The notes under the pieces were generated by a model. It was not told where the DNA came from, made no database searches, and saw nothing but the letters and a program-made list of their open reading frames with translations. A program made the position numbers and the translations under genes. This document shows, in pieces, positions 1 through 9,262 of a DNA stretch of 64,000 nt; positions within the stretch are counted from its first letter, which is position 1; every line of letters begins with the position of its first letter. Source of the DNA: Saliniramus fredricksonii (GTDB taxonomy: Bacteria; Pseudomonadota; Alphaproteobacteria; Rhizobiales; Beijerinckiaceae); assembly GCF_900094735.1 (NCBI RefSeq), contig NZ_FMBM01000001.1:1262501-1326500 (forward strand), written 5' to 3'.

Positions 1-83
1 ACTGCCGAGTAGTCCGTATGGAGGGCTGCATGCGCCGGCTTGATGGCGTGTGTGGTTTGTTTTGATCTTGCAAGCTTGCAAAA

Positions 84-111
84 GCGCGTATGGATCATGA
101 GAGCAATCAAG
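84..111 (+). other. 5' arm of pre-23S processing stem
   Basis: This arm is complementary over about 27 bases to 3372-3400 just past the mature 23S end, with only one or two mismatches. It forms the long base-paired stalk that RNase III normally cuts to release pre-23S rRNA. Positions 1-83 are the tail of the 16S-23S spacer, in which I see no tRNA or ORF. Confidence 0.85.
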
Positions 112-235
112 TGTGATAAGGGCATCTGGTGGATGCCTTGGCGCTAAGAGGCGATGAAGGACGTGGTACGCTGCGATAAGCCCTGGGGAGCTGCGAACGA
201 GCTTTGATCCGGGGATTTCCGAATGGGGCAACCCA

Positions 236-312
236 CCTTCAGTGACCAGTGAACAGTGGGCAGTTGCCGGAGCGATCTGGTGGCTGGTTACTGTTTACTG
301 GTTGCTATGAGA
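236..312 (+). other. 23S rRNA intervening sequence, helix 9
   Basis: An inserted hairpin replaces the tip of helix 9. The arm 241-257 (AGTGACCAGTGAACAGT) pairs with 290-306 apart from a few mismatches, with about 32 bases between them. Short helix-9 IVSs are common in Alphaproteobacteria and are cut out by RNase III, leaving a 5.8S-like 5' fragment. Its arm resembles the ends of the second IVS at 1334-1801. Confidence 0.85.
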
Positions 313-347
313 AGGTATTTGATCCTGAATACATAGGGGTCAAAGGC

Positions 348-384
<37 letters not shown>

Positions 385-1211
385 AAGGACATCAACGAGA
401 CTCCGTCAGTAGCGGCGAGCGAACGCGGACCAGGCCAATGCTCACATTCTTCTCAACCGGAACCGTCTGGAAAGTCGGGCACTATGGGTGACAGCCCCGT
501 ACGGGTTCAGGGAGGTGTGGGATACGAGTAGGGCGGGACACGTGAAATCCTGTCTGAACATGGGGGGACCACCCTCCAAGCCTAAGTACTCCTTAGCGAC
601 CGATAGCGAACCAGTACCGTGAGGGAAAGGTGAAAAGCACCCCGACGAGGGGAGTGAAACAGTCCCTGAAACCGGATGCCTACAAACAGTGGGAGCCCAA
701 GGTTTGTCCTGGGTGACCGCGTACCTTTTGTATAATGGGTCAGCGACTTGAAGTAGCGAGCAAGCTTAAGCCGTGAGGTGTAGGCGCAGCGAAAGCGAGT
801 CTGAACAGGGCGTTCAGTTCGTTGCTTCAGACCCGAAACCGAGTGATCTAGCCATGAGCAGGTTGAAGGTGCGGTAACACGCACTGGAGGACCGAACCGG
901 TGTCTGTTGAAAAAGCCTCGGATGACTTGTGGTTAGGGGTGAAAGGCCAATCAAACTCGGAGATAGCTGGTTCTCCGCGAAAGCTATTTAGGTAGCGCCT
1001 CGCGTTTATGCTCCAGGGGGTAGAGCACTGGATGGGCTAGGGCTGTCCACAACGGTACCAAACCTAACCAAACTCCGAATACCTGGAAGACTTGCGCGGG
1101 AGACACACGGCGGGTGCTAACGTCCGTCGTGGAGAGGGAAACAACCCTGACCTACAGCTAAGGCCCCCAATTCGTGGCTAAGTGGGAAAGGATGTGGGAA
1201 CCCCAAAACAA

Positions 1212-1242
<31 letters not shown>

Positions 1243-1333
1243 TAAAGAAAGCGTAACAGCTCACTGGTCTAAACAAGGGTTCCTGCGCCGACAATGTAAC
1301 GGGGCTCAAGCCACGAGCCGAAGCTTAGGATCT

Positions 1334-1801
1334 GGTGACCAGTTATCAGTGAACAGTGAACAGAATGAACTTTGATGCGCGTAGCGGCAAGCGTTGGGAC
1401 GCGGAAGATCTGGAGGTCTTTCGTCGTGCTTATGCATTGTCGCTGGAGCTTCATGGCGTGAGCCTGGAGTTTCCCAAGAGTGAGCAATATGGCGGTCTCG
1501 CCGATCAGCTCAGACGATCTTCGCGATCGGTCTGTGGATTGATTGTCGAGGGTGCCGGTCGACAGCAGGCCTCTCCCCGGGAGTTCGGGCGCTATCTCGT
1601 GATGGCGATCGGCTCTGCCGAGGAGACGCGTCTGTGGTGTCGGTATTGCGCGGATCTCGGGTTTGTTGCGCATGAACGTGCGGAAGACTGGCGCGACGAG
1701 TTGCGTCAGATCGTGCGGATGTTGCAAGGTTTGAAGAACAGTCTCGCCGACCGCTGACGGTCTCGAGGCATCTGGTCACTGATTACTGATAACTGGTCAC
1801 C
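1334..1801 (+). other. 23S rRNA intervening sequence, helix 45, with ORF
   Basis: A 468-base insertion sits where helix 45 normally closes, between the flanks CGAAGCTTAGGATC and GGGTGGTAGCGGAGCG. Its ends, 1334-1363 and 1772-1801, are a 30-bp inverted repeat with about three mismatches, the expected RNase III substrate. The loop carries one complete ORF encoding an IVP protein. Insertion at helix 45 is a known IVS site. Confidence 0.92.
1365..1757 (+). CDS. four-helix-bundle protein of 23S rRNA intervening sequence (IVP)
   Basis: The 130-residue product has the hallmarks of the 23S IVS protein family: an N-terminal FRRAYALSLELH helix, the LADQLRRSSRSVCGLIVEG signature near residues 46-65, FGRYLVMAIGSAEETR near 75-90, and a C-terminal leucine-rich helix. 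Family members are small four-helix bundles that form pentamers in crystal structures. Their function is unsettled (RNA binding or IVS maintenance have been proposed). The ATG at 1365 is chosen; a GTG at 1356 in the same frame would add three residues. I see no Shine-Dalgarno, and the start lies just after the IVS stem, so translation from the rRNA precursor before excision is uncertain. Confidence 0.9.
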   Translation: MNFDARSGKRWDAEDLEVFRRAYALSLELHGVSLEFPKSEQYGGLADQLRRSSRSVCGLIVEGAGRQQASPREFGRYLVMAIGSAEETRLWCRYCADLGFVAHERAEDWRDELRQIVRMLQGLKNSLADR

Positions 1802-2332
1802 GGGTGGTAGCGGAGCGTTCCGTAGGCCTGTGAAGGGATACTCGTGAGGGGTCCTGGAGGTATCGGAAGTGAGAATGCTGACATGAGTAACGACAAACAG
1901 CGTGAGAGACGCTGTCGCCGAAAGTCCAAGGGTTCCTGTGTAAAGTTAATCTGCGCAGGGTTAGCCGGCTCCTAAGGCGAGGCCGAAAGGCGTAGTCGAT
2001 GGGAATGCGGTGAATATTCCGCAGCCTGCGGGTGGTGACGGATCTGAAGTGTTGTGCATCCTTACTGGATTGGGTGTGCTTCTGGATGGTCCCTGGAAAC
2101 AGCCCCCGTATTATAGACCGTACCCGAAACCGACACAGGTGGACTGGCAGAGTATGCCAAGGCGCTTGAGAGAACGATGCTGAAGGAACTCGGCAAATTA
2201 CCTCCGTAACTTCGGGATAAGGAGGCCCTGTCATCGGGCAACCGGTGGCGGGGGGCACAGACCAGGGGGTGGCGACTGTTTAGCAAAAACACAGGGCTCT
2301 GCGAAATCGCAAGATGACGTATAGGGTCTGAC

Positions 2333-2363
<31 letters not shown>

Positions 2364-2370
2364 GGTGAGA

Positions 2371-2471
<101 letters not shown>

Positions 2472-2905
2472 CGACTTCCCCGCTGTCTCCAGCATCGACT
2501 CAGTGAAATTGAATTCCCCGTGAAGATGCGGGGTTCCTGCGGTCAGACGGAAAGACCCCGTGCACCTTTACTGTAGCTTTGCGCTGGCATTCGTGTCGGC
2601 ATGTGTAGGATAGGTGGAAGGCTTTGAAGCATGGGCGCCAGCCTGTGTGGAGCCGCCCTTGAAATACCACCCTTGGCGACATGGATGTCTAACCGCGATC
2701 CGTTATCCGGGTCCGGGACAGCGCATGGCAGGCAGTTTGACTGGGGCGGTCGCCTCCCAAAGAGTAACGGAGGCGCGCGACGGTGGGCTCAGACCGGTCG
2801 GAAATCGGTCGTTGCGTGCAATGGCATAAGCCTGCCTGACTGCGAGACGGACATGTCGAGCAGAGACGAAAGTCGGCCATAGTGATCCGGTGGTCCCGCG
2901 TGGGT

Positions 2906-2953
<48 letters not shown>

Positions 2954-3006
2954 GATCTCCAAGAGTCCATATCGACGAGATCGTTTGGCACCTCGATGTC
3001 GACTCA

Positions 3007-3071
<65 letters not shown>

Positions 3072-3072
3072 T

Positions 3073-3109
<37 letters not shown>

Positions 3110-3136
3110 TGCCGTGGGTGTAGGAGATTTGAGAGG

Positions 3137-3170
<34 letters not shown>

Positions 3171-3410
3171 TACCTCTGGTGGACCTGTTGTGGCGCCAGC
3201 CGCAGTGCAGGGTAGCTATGTACGGACGGGATAACCGCTGAAGGCATCTAAGCGGGAAACCCACCTCGAAACGAGATCTCCCTTGAGAGCCGTGGAAGAC
3301 CACCACGTCGATAGGCCGGGTGTGCAAGCGCAGCAATGCGTTGAGCTTACCGGTACTAATCGCTCGATTGGCTTGATTGCCTCTCATGATCCATGCGCGC
3401 TTTTTGATGA

Positions 3411-3620
3411 GCCTCAAACGCCGGCGCGGACGTCCGTCCGCTTGGCTTTCCGCGCCACGCGGCGCGGCGGCCGTTCGGCCTTGCGGGCCTGACGGCCCGA
3501 CGCTCATCACAAACGTTGCAGGATCACTCGTTTATTGTTGGCCTCAAACGCCGGCGCGGACCTCCGTCCGCTTGGCTTTCCGCGGAACGATCCGCGACGC
3601 GCGTTCGCGCTTGCGGCGCT
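3411..3620 (+). repeat. two diverged inverted copies of the 23S-5S spacer repeat
   Basis: Units beginning at 3411 and 3541 (both GCCTCAAACGCCGGCGCGGA) are reverse-complement relatives of the 100-bp units at 3751-4094. Each contains a hairpin (3426-3441 and 3556-3571) with the six-base stem GCGGAC/GTCCGC. The matching hairpin in the direct array has GTGGGC/GCCCAC, so two base pairs differ by compensated changes. The rest of the spacer from 3380 to 3750 has no gene. Confidence 0.8.
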
Positions 3621-3750
3621 GCGCGCCGGGGCTGATTAAAAAACGTCAGATCCAGAAAGACCGTCACCAACCTCATGCTTCACCTCAGACGGTTCAGCCC
3701 GACCCGGCGCAACGCGCCGGCAAGGCCGAACGGCCGCCCGCGCTCATGCG

Positions 3751-4094
3751 CGGAAAAGCCAAGTGGGCGGACGCCCACGCCGGCGCTTGAGGCCTGCGTA
3801 AAAACCAGGCCGAAGGCCCAAAGCGCGAACGCGCGTCGCGGACCATTCCGCGGAAAAGCCAAGTGGGCGGACGCCCACGCCGGCGCTTGAGGCCTGCGTA
3901 AAAACCAGGCCGAAGGCCCAAAGCGCGAACGCGCGTCGCGGACCATTCCGCGGAAAAGCCAAGTGGGCGCACGCCCACGCCGGCGCTTGAGGCCTGCGTA
4001 AAAACCAGGCCGAAGGCCCAAAGCGCGAACGCGCGTCGCGGACCATTCCGCGGAAAAGCCAAGTGGGCGCACGCCCACGCCGGCGCTTGAGGCC
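3751..4094 (+). repeat. 100-bp tandem repeat array in the 23S-5S spacer
   Basis: CGGAAAAGCCAAGTGGGCG recurs at 3751, 3851, 3951 and 4051, an exact 100-bp period. There are three full units and a final unit of about 44 bp. The units are almost identical; units 3 and 4 share a GGAC to GCAC change in the loop of a hairpin (stem GTGGGC/GCCCAC at 3763-3778 and every 100 bp). The array lies inside the rRNA operon. Because 100 is not a multiple of three, the ORFs running through it read the same unit in rotating frames and are not genes. Confidence 0.95.
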
Positions 4095-4131
4095 GACCAG
4101 AAAGTCGGCGTCTGAGGCTAAATCAATCAAT

Positions 4132-4152
4132 CAAGTTTGCTGCGCAAACTTG
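4132..4152 (+). other. hairpin just upstream of 5S rRNA
   Basis: CAAGTTTGC and GCAAACTTG form a perfect 9-bp stem around the loop TGC. The bases just after it (CTTGTCTTT, 4149-4157) can also pair with AAAAGACAAG at 4284-4293, which would make the precursor stem of 5S rRNA. The two structures compete, so this may be a processing element. That role is inferred. Confidence 0.6.
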
Positions 4153-4161
4153 TCTTTCGCC

Positions 4162-4280
4162 GGCCCGGTGGCTCGAGCGAGGCGCATAAAACCCGATCCC
4201 ATCCCGAACTCGGCCGTTAAACGCCTCAGCGCCAATGGTACTGTGTCTCAAGACCCGGGAGAGTAGGTCGTCGCCGGGCC
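4162..4280 (+). rRNA. rrf: 5S ribosomal RNA
   Basis: This is a 119-base 5S gene. The ends GGCCCGGTGGC and GCCGGGCC pair as helix I. The loop B/C block CCCGATCCCATCCCGAACTC and the 3' GGGAGAGTAGGTC block are canonical. It lies about 780 bases after 23S, an unusually long distance explained by the repeat array. Confidence 0.96.
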
Positions 4281-4357
4281 CGCAAAAGACAAGACAATCA
4301 CGCAAAAAAGCAAAAAACCATCATCCTCTCACAAGCCCCCACAAACAACACACCTCA

Positions 4358-4434
<77 letters not shown>

Positions 4435-4463
4435 AAATCTTCGGCGTTATCAAACGCTTATCC

Positions 4464-4490
4464 GCCGCCCTCAGGGGCGGCGTTTGCGTT
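4464..4490 (+). terminator. probable rrn operon terminator
   Basis: GCCGCCC (4464-4470), loop TCAG, and GGGCGGC (4475-4481) form a strong hairpin 30 bases after tRNA-fMet. A mixed GTTTGCGTTT tract follows. The weak U-run makes fully intrinsic termination uncertain. Confidence 0.6.
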
Positions 4491-4554
4491 TCCAACGCCC
4501 GTGGAAGCACTGTGGAAGCAAGAGGCGCCGAAGTCCTTCATATCGCTGCGTAAT

Positions 4555-4704
4555 CTATGAATCCGACATAATAGCTGGTCTCGGCTCGAGGCGAATTTGC
4601 AGGTCGCCGAGCATCGAGCCATCCATACCAGCACCTACGATATGCTGCAGATACTCTAGAAGATCATCCTGACGGGGCTGGCCGAAGGGTCGTGTCGCGA
4701 AGGT
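4555..4704 (-). pseudogene. C-terminal remnant of an SF2 helicase gene
   Basis: Read leftward from about 4704, the frame gives FGQPRQDDLLEYL, a block I recognise as characteristic of the extreme C-terminus of SF2/SNF2-like helicases from defence-type loci. It then continues about 30 residues to a TAG stop at 4555-4557. The rest of that helicase core lies at about 8025-8714 on the same strand, where the protein breaks off just before this block would be expected. The IS256 and IS1634 copies lie between the two pieces. The match rests on motif recognition, not on a database search. Confidence 0.65.
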
Positions 4705-4785
4705 GGTGGAAATTTGAAGGCGGCGTAATCTCCGGGTGATTCAACCCACCCAACCGGCGGCAGCAACCGCCAGGGAGATCACGCC

Positions 4786-6025
4786 ATGGACCAGACTACA
4801 GACACGACCACGCCAGCGCTACTGTGCAGCGACGTCGGCTACGATCCCATCGAGGATCGGCTTCGGCAGAACATCCGCGCTACGATCGAGGCGCTGTTCG
4901 AGGAAGAGCTCGCGGCCGTCATCGGGCGCTGCCGCTATGACCGCGGCGGCGGCTTGAAGAAGGGCTATCGGCACGGCCATCGCGACCGCCAGCTCGTCGG
5001 CACCTTCGGAACCGAAACGGTCAGCGTGCCGCGCGCGCGGATCGAGAACGAAGAGGGCAAGATCACGGAATGGCGATCACGGGCGCTGCCGCGTTATCAG
5101 CGTCTGACGAAGAAGGCCGAGGCCCTGATCGCCTCGGTCTATCTGGCCGGCACGAACACGCGGCGGGTCAAGCGCGCGCTGTTCGGCCTGTTTCAGGGGG
5201 CGGTCGGCAAGGATGTCGTCAGCCGGGCCTGGCGCAAGGTGAAGGTCGACTGGGACGCGTGGTGCGCACGCAGCCTCGCCGATGAGGACATCGTCCGTCT
5301 GATCCTGGACGGCACCGTCATCAAGACCCGTCTGGACCGCAAGGCCACGAACATCTCGGTGCTGGCGGCAATCGGCGTGCGCCGCGACGGGCAGAAGGTG
5401 TTGCTCGCCATCAAGAACACGGGCGGCGAAAGCAAGGCGGCATAGGGCGGGTTCCTCGGGCGGGTTCCTCGCCGATCTCGATGCGCGTGGCCTGAAGCGA
5501 CCGGACTTCGTCATTGTCGATGGCGCTCCCGGGCTGGAAGCCGCCCTCATTGCGCTCTGGGGCGAAGAGCTGCCGATCCAGCGGTGCACGGTGCACAAGC
5601 ACCGCAACCTTCTCGGCCATGCCCCGAAGCGCATGCACGACGAGCTGACCGAGGACTACCGCGACATGATCTACGCCGACACCGCTGCCGAGATCGAAAT
5701 CCGGCGCAAGGCGTTCCTGCGCAAATGGCGCCTGAAATGCCGTGCGATCACCGACAGCCTCGAGGAAGCCGGGGATCGGCTCTTCACCTTCACCCGCCTC
5801 GATCCGTCCCAGTGGAAGTCGGCACGAACGACAAACGCGATCGAGCGGCTCAACGAGGAATTCCGCCGCCGGATCAAGACGCAGACCGTGCTGCCCTGCG
5901 CCGAAACCGTGCCGATGCTGCTCTGGGCACTGCTCGCCTCCGGTCAGATCCAGATGCGCAAGGTCGATGGATGGGAGACGCTTTCTCAACCGATCGAACC
6001 GATCAAGCTTGCCCTCGCCGCCTGA
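4786..6025 (+). pseudogene. IS256-family (mutator-type) transposase, frameshifted
   Basis: The first part (4786-5445) gives the N-terminal and central transposase including RLILDGTVIKTRLDRKA, the first catalytic Asp region, and NTGGESKAA. The frame then hits TAG at 5443. The C-terminal part continues in another frame from about 5471: DFVIVDGAPGLEAAL with the second Asp, the CTVHKHRNLL block, and TNAIERLNEEFRRRIKTQ containing the catalytic Glu, to a stop at 6025. A 13-bp tandem duplication at 5445-5470 lies exactly at the break. In intact relatives a Trp-Arg-Ala-Phe block joins the halves. All catalytic residues survive, so the lesion looks recent. Confidence 0.9.
5445..5470 (+). repeat. 13-bp tandem duplication breaking the IS256 transposase
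   Basis: GGGCGGGTTCCTC occurs twice, at 5445-5457 and 5458-5470. Thirteen bases is not a multiple of three, so it shifts the frame. An in-frame TAG immediately precedes it. Confidence 0.95.
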
Positions 6026-6186
6026 GAAGCGGAACCTTCACATGCCCGGAACACATCGCCAGGGAATTTCCACCAGATATAAGACACGACCGGCCGAAGG
6101 CCAGGCGATACACTGTCAGGCCCAACTTAAACACCTGATTTCCGATAATTATGAATTTTCAATGGGATAGGGGGCGCCTTCGCGCT

Positions 6187-7938
6187 TTTAGCACCACGGT
6201 CGGAGGGTCGTGCGGTCAAGCAGCTTCGGTTTCGGCGATGTTCGGCGGCAGCGCCACGCCGACGGCGCGGAATACCGGCCCGACCTGACCGCTTACCGGG
6301 GTACGGATGGCAATGCTGCGTCCGTCCTTTTCGATTTTGCCGCTCTGCAGGCGGTCGAGATCACGCAGGAGCGGGCGCCACTCGGGTTTGATCCCGGCTT
6401 CGGTGCAGCGGTCGAACAGCTCCTTGTGCAGCATCAGGGCTAGGAAGGAGCAGAAGACGTGGCCGCGGATGGCGGCATCGGATGAATGGAAGATCGGACG
6501 TGTCGAGAGCGTCGCCTTGGCGACACGAAACAGCGTCTCGACGGTGAGCAGGTCCCGGTAGCGCAGCATCGCCTGAAGCGGAGAAATCCTCGCGTTGGTG
6601 CGCAGGACGAAGATCCCGTCATAGCGGGCTTCCTCGGCGATCTTGCCGGCATCGATCTCGAAGGCATCACGCGTCGTGGTGTTGAGATAACGCCTGTAGG
6701 CGGAGTTGCCGACGAGCGCCTTGTCGCCCTTCTTCAACTGCGTATCGAGGGCAGCGATGATGGCCTGGCGGTCCTTGCGGTCCTTCTCGGCCTGCGCCTC
6801 GTTGCGGCAGACGATGTAGCGGACCCCGTCGACGACGACCTCCTTGGCGAAGAGCTGCGTCTCGCCCTGGCTGCGCTCGACGAGGAGCGGCGTGAGGGGT
6901 TGCGGATCGTCGAGAACCCGGCGCATGCGTGCGTCGGTGCGCTCGCGCACACCCAACACATATTCCAGACCCTGTTCCTCTAGCGCCGTGATCGTGGCCT
7001 GCGAGATCATGCCCCGATCCGCCACGATGCAGGCTCGGGTGATACCGAAACGGCTGCGCAGCCGCTGCACGATCGGCAGCAGGATGGCGACATCGGCGGT
7101 GTTACCTGGCATCATCTCGGTGCAGACCGGGCGGCCATCGGCATCGACGATGACGGCGAGGATCATCTGGTTGAGATCAGGGCGATGGTCCTTGGAATAG
7201 CCCCGTGCCCCCAGCGTCTCGCCGCCTTCGCCGTGGAAGGACAGGGAGGTCGTGTCCATGAAGACGATGGAGAGATCGGTAAACAGGTCGCGCCGGCGCG
7301 CAAACAGCGCCTCCTCGATCACGTCCTTGACGGTACGCGGCGAAAAGGGCGTCGCATCCTTCTGCTCGTCCTTTGGCAGATCTTCTCCGAGCCAGGCCAT
7401 GGCCCGATAGAAATGGTGCAGCGACAGATCGTCGGCACCGGGAATGTCGTAATCCTGCATCCAGGACGCGCAGTCGCGATCCGAGCCGGAGACGAACAGA
7501 CGGTGCAGCGTCGCGGTGAACACGGCCCGCTCCACCGGGAATTCGAAGCCGCGTTCCCCAAGCTGATCAGCGATCACCTGATCGATGCCGAGTTGCTGCC
7601 ACAGGCGCCCGAAGAGCAGCGGCCCGCCGATGCGACGAGCTTCGTATCGCGCCGCATCACCGTTGTTGATGGCATCCAGGACCATGGCCCGTTCCGTGAA
7701 CCGTCCGACCGAGGCGGCCAGGCGATCGAGATCCTTGCTGGCGAGAACCGTTTCCTTGCGTCCGAGATTGCGGATGATGCGCTGCTTCGTGCGGCCACCC
7801 TCGCGGACATTCTCCACAAGGTAGATGTAGGTGTAGCCATTGATGGTCTTCTCGCGCACGAACATGCCGAATTAGCATCTCAGAAACCTCCATTCGTCAA
7901 GCAATGAAACGCCTATTCTTACATTATTTAGCACCACA
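6187..7938. mobile_element. IS1634-type insertion sequence with flanking 11-bp direct repeats
   Basis: TTTAGCACCAC occurs in the same orientation at 6187-6197 and 7928-7938, bracketing the transposase gene. It could be a long target-site duplication, known for some IS1634-group elements such as IS1549. I could not find convincing terminal inverted repeats. The transposase start lies 63 bases inside the right copy, and its stop lies 19 bases inside the left copy. Confidence 0.6.
6216..7865 (-). CDS. IS1634-family DDE transposase (IS4 superfamily)
   Basis: This intact 549-residue protein has the IS1634/ISH8-type layout. The N-terminus reads NGYTYIYLVENVREGGRTKQRIIRNLG. The first catalytic Asp lies in LSIVFMDTTSLSFHG, the second in ACIVADRGMISQATI, and the C-terminal part has TVETLFRVAKATLSTRPIFH with the Glu and IRGHVFCSFLALML. 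It also has the YDGIFVLRTN motif found in this family. The start ATG at 7865 (MFVREKT) is the first Met of the conserved N-terminus. It is the only intact DDE-type transposase in the IS cluster and could still be active. Confidence 0.92.
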   Translation of the reverse strand: MFVREKTINGYTYIYLVENVREGGRTKQRIIRNLGRKETVLASKDLDRLAASVGRFTERAMVLDAINNGDAARYEARRIGGPLLFGRLWQQLGIDQVIADQLGERGFEFPVERAVFTATLHRLFVSGSDRDCASWMQDYDIPGADDLSLHHFYRAMAWLGEDLPKDEQKDATPFSPRTVKDVIEEALFARRRDLFTDLSIVFMDTTSLSFHGEGGETLGARGYSKDHRPDLNQMILAVIVDADGRPVCTEMMPGNTADVAILLPIVQRLRSRFGITRACIVADRGMISQATITALEEQGLEYVLGVRERTDARMRRVLDDPQPLTPLLVERSQGETQLFAKEVVVDGVRYIVCRNEAQAEKDRKDRQAIIAALDTQLKKGDKALVGNSAYRRYLNTTTRDAFEIDAGKIAEEARYDGIFVLRTNARISPLQAMLRYRDLLTVETLFRVAKATLSTRPIFHSSDAAIRGHVFCSFLALMLHKELFDRCTEAGIKPEWRPLLRDLDRLQSGKIEKDGRSIAIRTPVSGQVGPVFRAVGVALPPNIAETEAA

Positions 7939-7972
7939 CAAACTGACGCCCACCGACCCCACCTCAATAACA

Positions 7973-8714
7973 TCAATGGCTTACGGAAAAATGTTCCCGC
8001 TTCGTCCAATTCAACTGTTCAACTTGGGTCAGGCTGCGCTTGAGCCAAGCCAAGCGGGTTAACTCCCGGCTGAACGGCAACATCGGCACGCGCCGTTCGA
8101 CCCTCACTGAGCCCTCATAGATCCAATAGGGGATGCGATCGGTGTCTACTGGCGCCTCGGATCGGGCGCGTTCGCACATCAGTCTCCACGGATCGTCAGG
8201 AGACCGCCCGCCGCCCCTGATGGCGTCGGCCTGCCGTTCGGCAAGATTGAGGCGCACTGCGTGGCTCTTGAATCGGTGAACGCGGCCTTCACGCTGTTCG
8301 AGGTCAACCGGGTTGCTCGGCAAGTTCCAATGGTAGACGCGATAGCAATAGGGATGAAAATCCGGCCCCTCCTGTCCGACCGAGGTCGTGGCGAGAACAA
8401 ACGGCCGAAACGGTGAGTTAAACGCTTCGCGGACGCCTCCGAGCCGTGCAACGGCGCCATCCTCATCTTTGTAGTCGGCGAGCCGCATCGCAAAGCGTCC
8501 GCGCATCTGGAACTTGCTGATGGCGAGGGACTCGCCGTCGACATGCACATCATCGACGTCGATCTGCGAAGGGCGAATGGCGAGGGCATGGGCCATCGCA
8601 TGAGCGACCCCGGTTGCTCGTTCTTTGGCTGGACGGGTCCCGAGGCCTTCTGCGTCGACGAGGTAGTGGGCGTATTCATCGAGGAAGGCCTGAAGATTGT
8701 GCTGGGCCCCAGAA
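7973..8714 (-). pseudogene. SF2/SNF2-like helicase core fragment, both ends lost
   Basis: Reading leftward from the IS21 end at 8714, the frame is open from the first base: GAQHNLQAFLDEYAHYLVDA, then helicase motif V (VLATTSVGQEGPDFHPY) and motif VI (LEQREGRVHRFKSHAVR). The family sequence is recognisable to about LTRLAWLKRSLTQ (near 8025), after which 17 unrelated residues lead to a stop at 7973. The 5' part (Walker A and DExx motifs) is missing at the IS21 boundary. The next C-terminal block is found at 4555-4704 beyond two IS elements. This type of helicase often occurs in phage-defence loci, but nothing else of such a locus remains here. Confidence 0.8.
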
Positions 8715-9262
8715 TGTTGATTTCCGTCGAGAAGTGAGCCGGTATTTCCATCGAGAATTGACCCGCTTGAAGGTTATGTTCTGAGGGTCAGACGGGCGTC
8801 AAGTTATGGTTCGGCTCCTTCCCGCTACGGGCTGCGGCTGCTGAGCTTGTTTTGAAGCGGAAGCTGTCGTTGCCGGTTTCGAGGATGTGGCAGCGGTGTG
8901 TCAGGCGATCGAGCAGGGCGGTCGTCATTTTGGCGTCGAGGAAGACCGTCGCCCATTCGCTGAAGCCGAGATTTGTCATGATCACGATGCTTGTGCGCTC
9001 ATGGAGTTTGCTCAGGAGATGGAAGAGCATCGCGCCGCCGGAGGCGCTGAACGGCAGGTAGCCGAGTTCGTCGAGGATCACGAGATCAAGGCGGGTGAGG
9101 CTTTCGGCGATCTGACCGGCCTTGCCCTTTGCCTTTTCCTGTTCGAGGGCATTGACGAGCTCGATGGTCGAGAAGAAGCGGACCTTTCGCCGGTGATGCT
9201 CGATGGCCTGGATGCCAAGGGCCGTCGCGACATGATCTTGTACCGAGAGCCAAGCAGTTTTT

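Larger units (their letters stand above)
4705..6135 (+). mobile_element. IS256-family insertion sequence, degenerate
   Basis: The size and the mutator-type transposase mark an IS256-family element. The termini are approximate: a GGTGGAAATTTGAAGG-like left end near 4705 and a right end near 6133 (reverse complement GGTGTTTAAGTTGGG) resemble each other only weakly. No target duplication was resolved. It separates two pieces of a helicase pseudogene. The stretch 6026-6186 to its right holds no ORF. Confidence 0.65.

Noticed and set aside
3751-4094. CRISPR array
   Set aside because: The repeats are 100 bp and contiguous with no unique spacers, no cas genes, and lie inside an rRNA operon.
3680-4130. 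Open frames of 122-132 codons through the spacer repeats
   Set aside because: The 100-bp period shifts the reading frame at each unit, so several frames carry the same peptide strings. This is repeat structure, not coding.
4484-4672. Small + strand ORF after tRNA-fMet
   Set aside because: The opposite strand of the same region encodes the recognisable helicase C-terminus.
4705-6135. Programmed frameshifting in the IS256 transposase
   Set aside because: The break is a 13-bp duplication plus a stop codon, not a slippery sequence, and this family uses a single frame.
7185-7907. 240-codon + strand ORF opposite the IS1634 transposase
   Set aside because: It is the antisense shadow of an intact transposase with family motifs.
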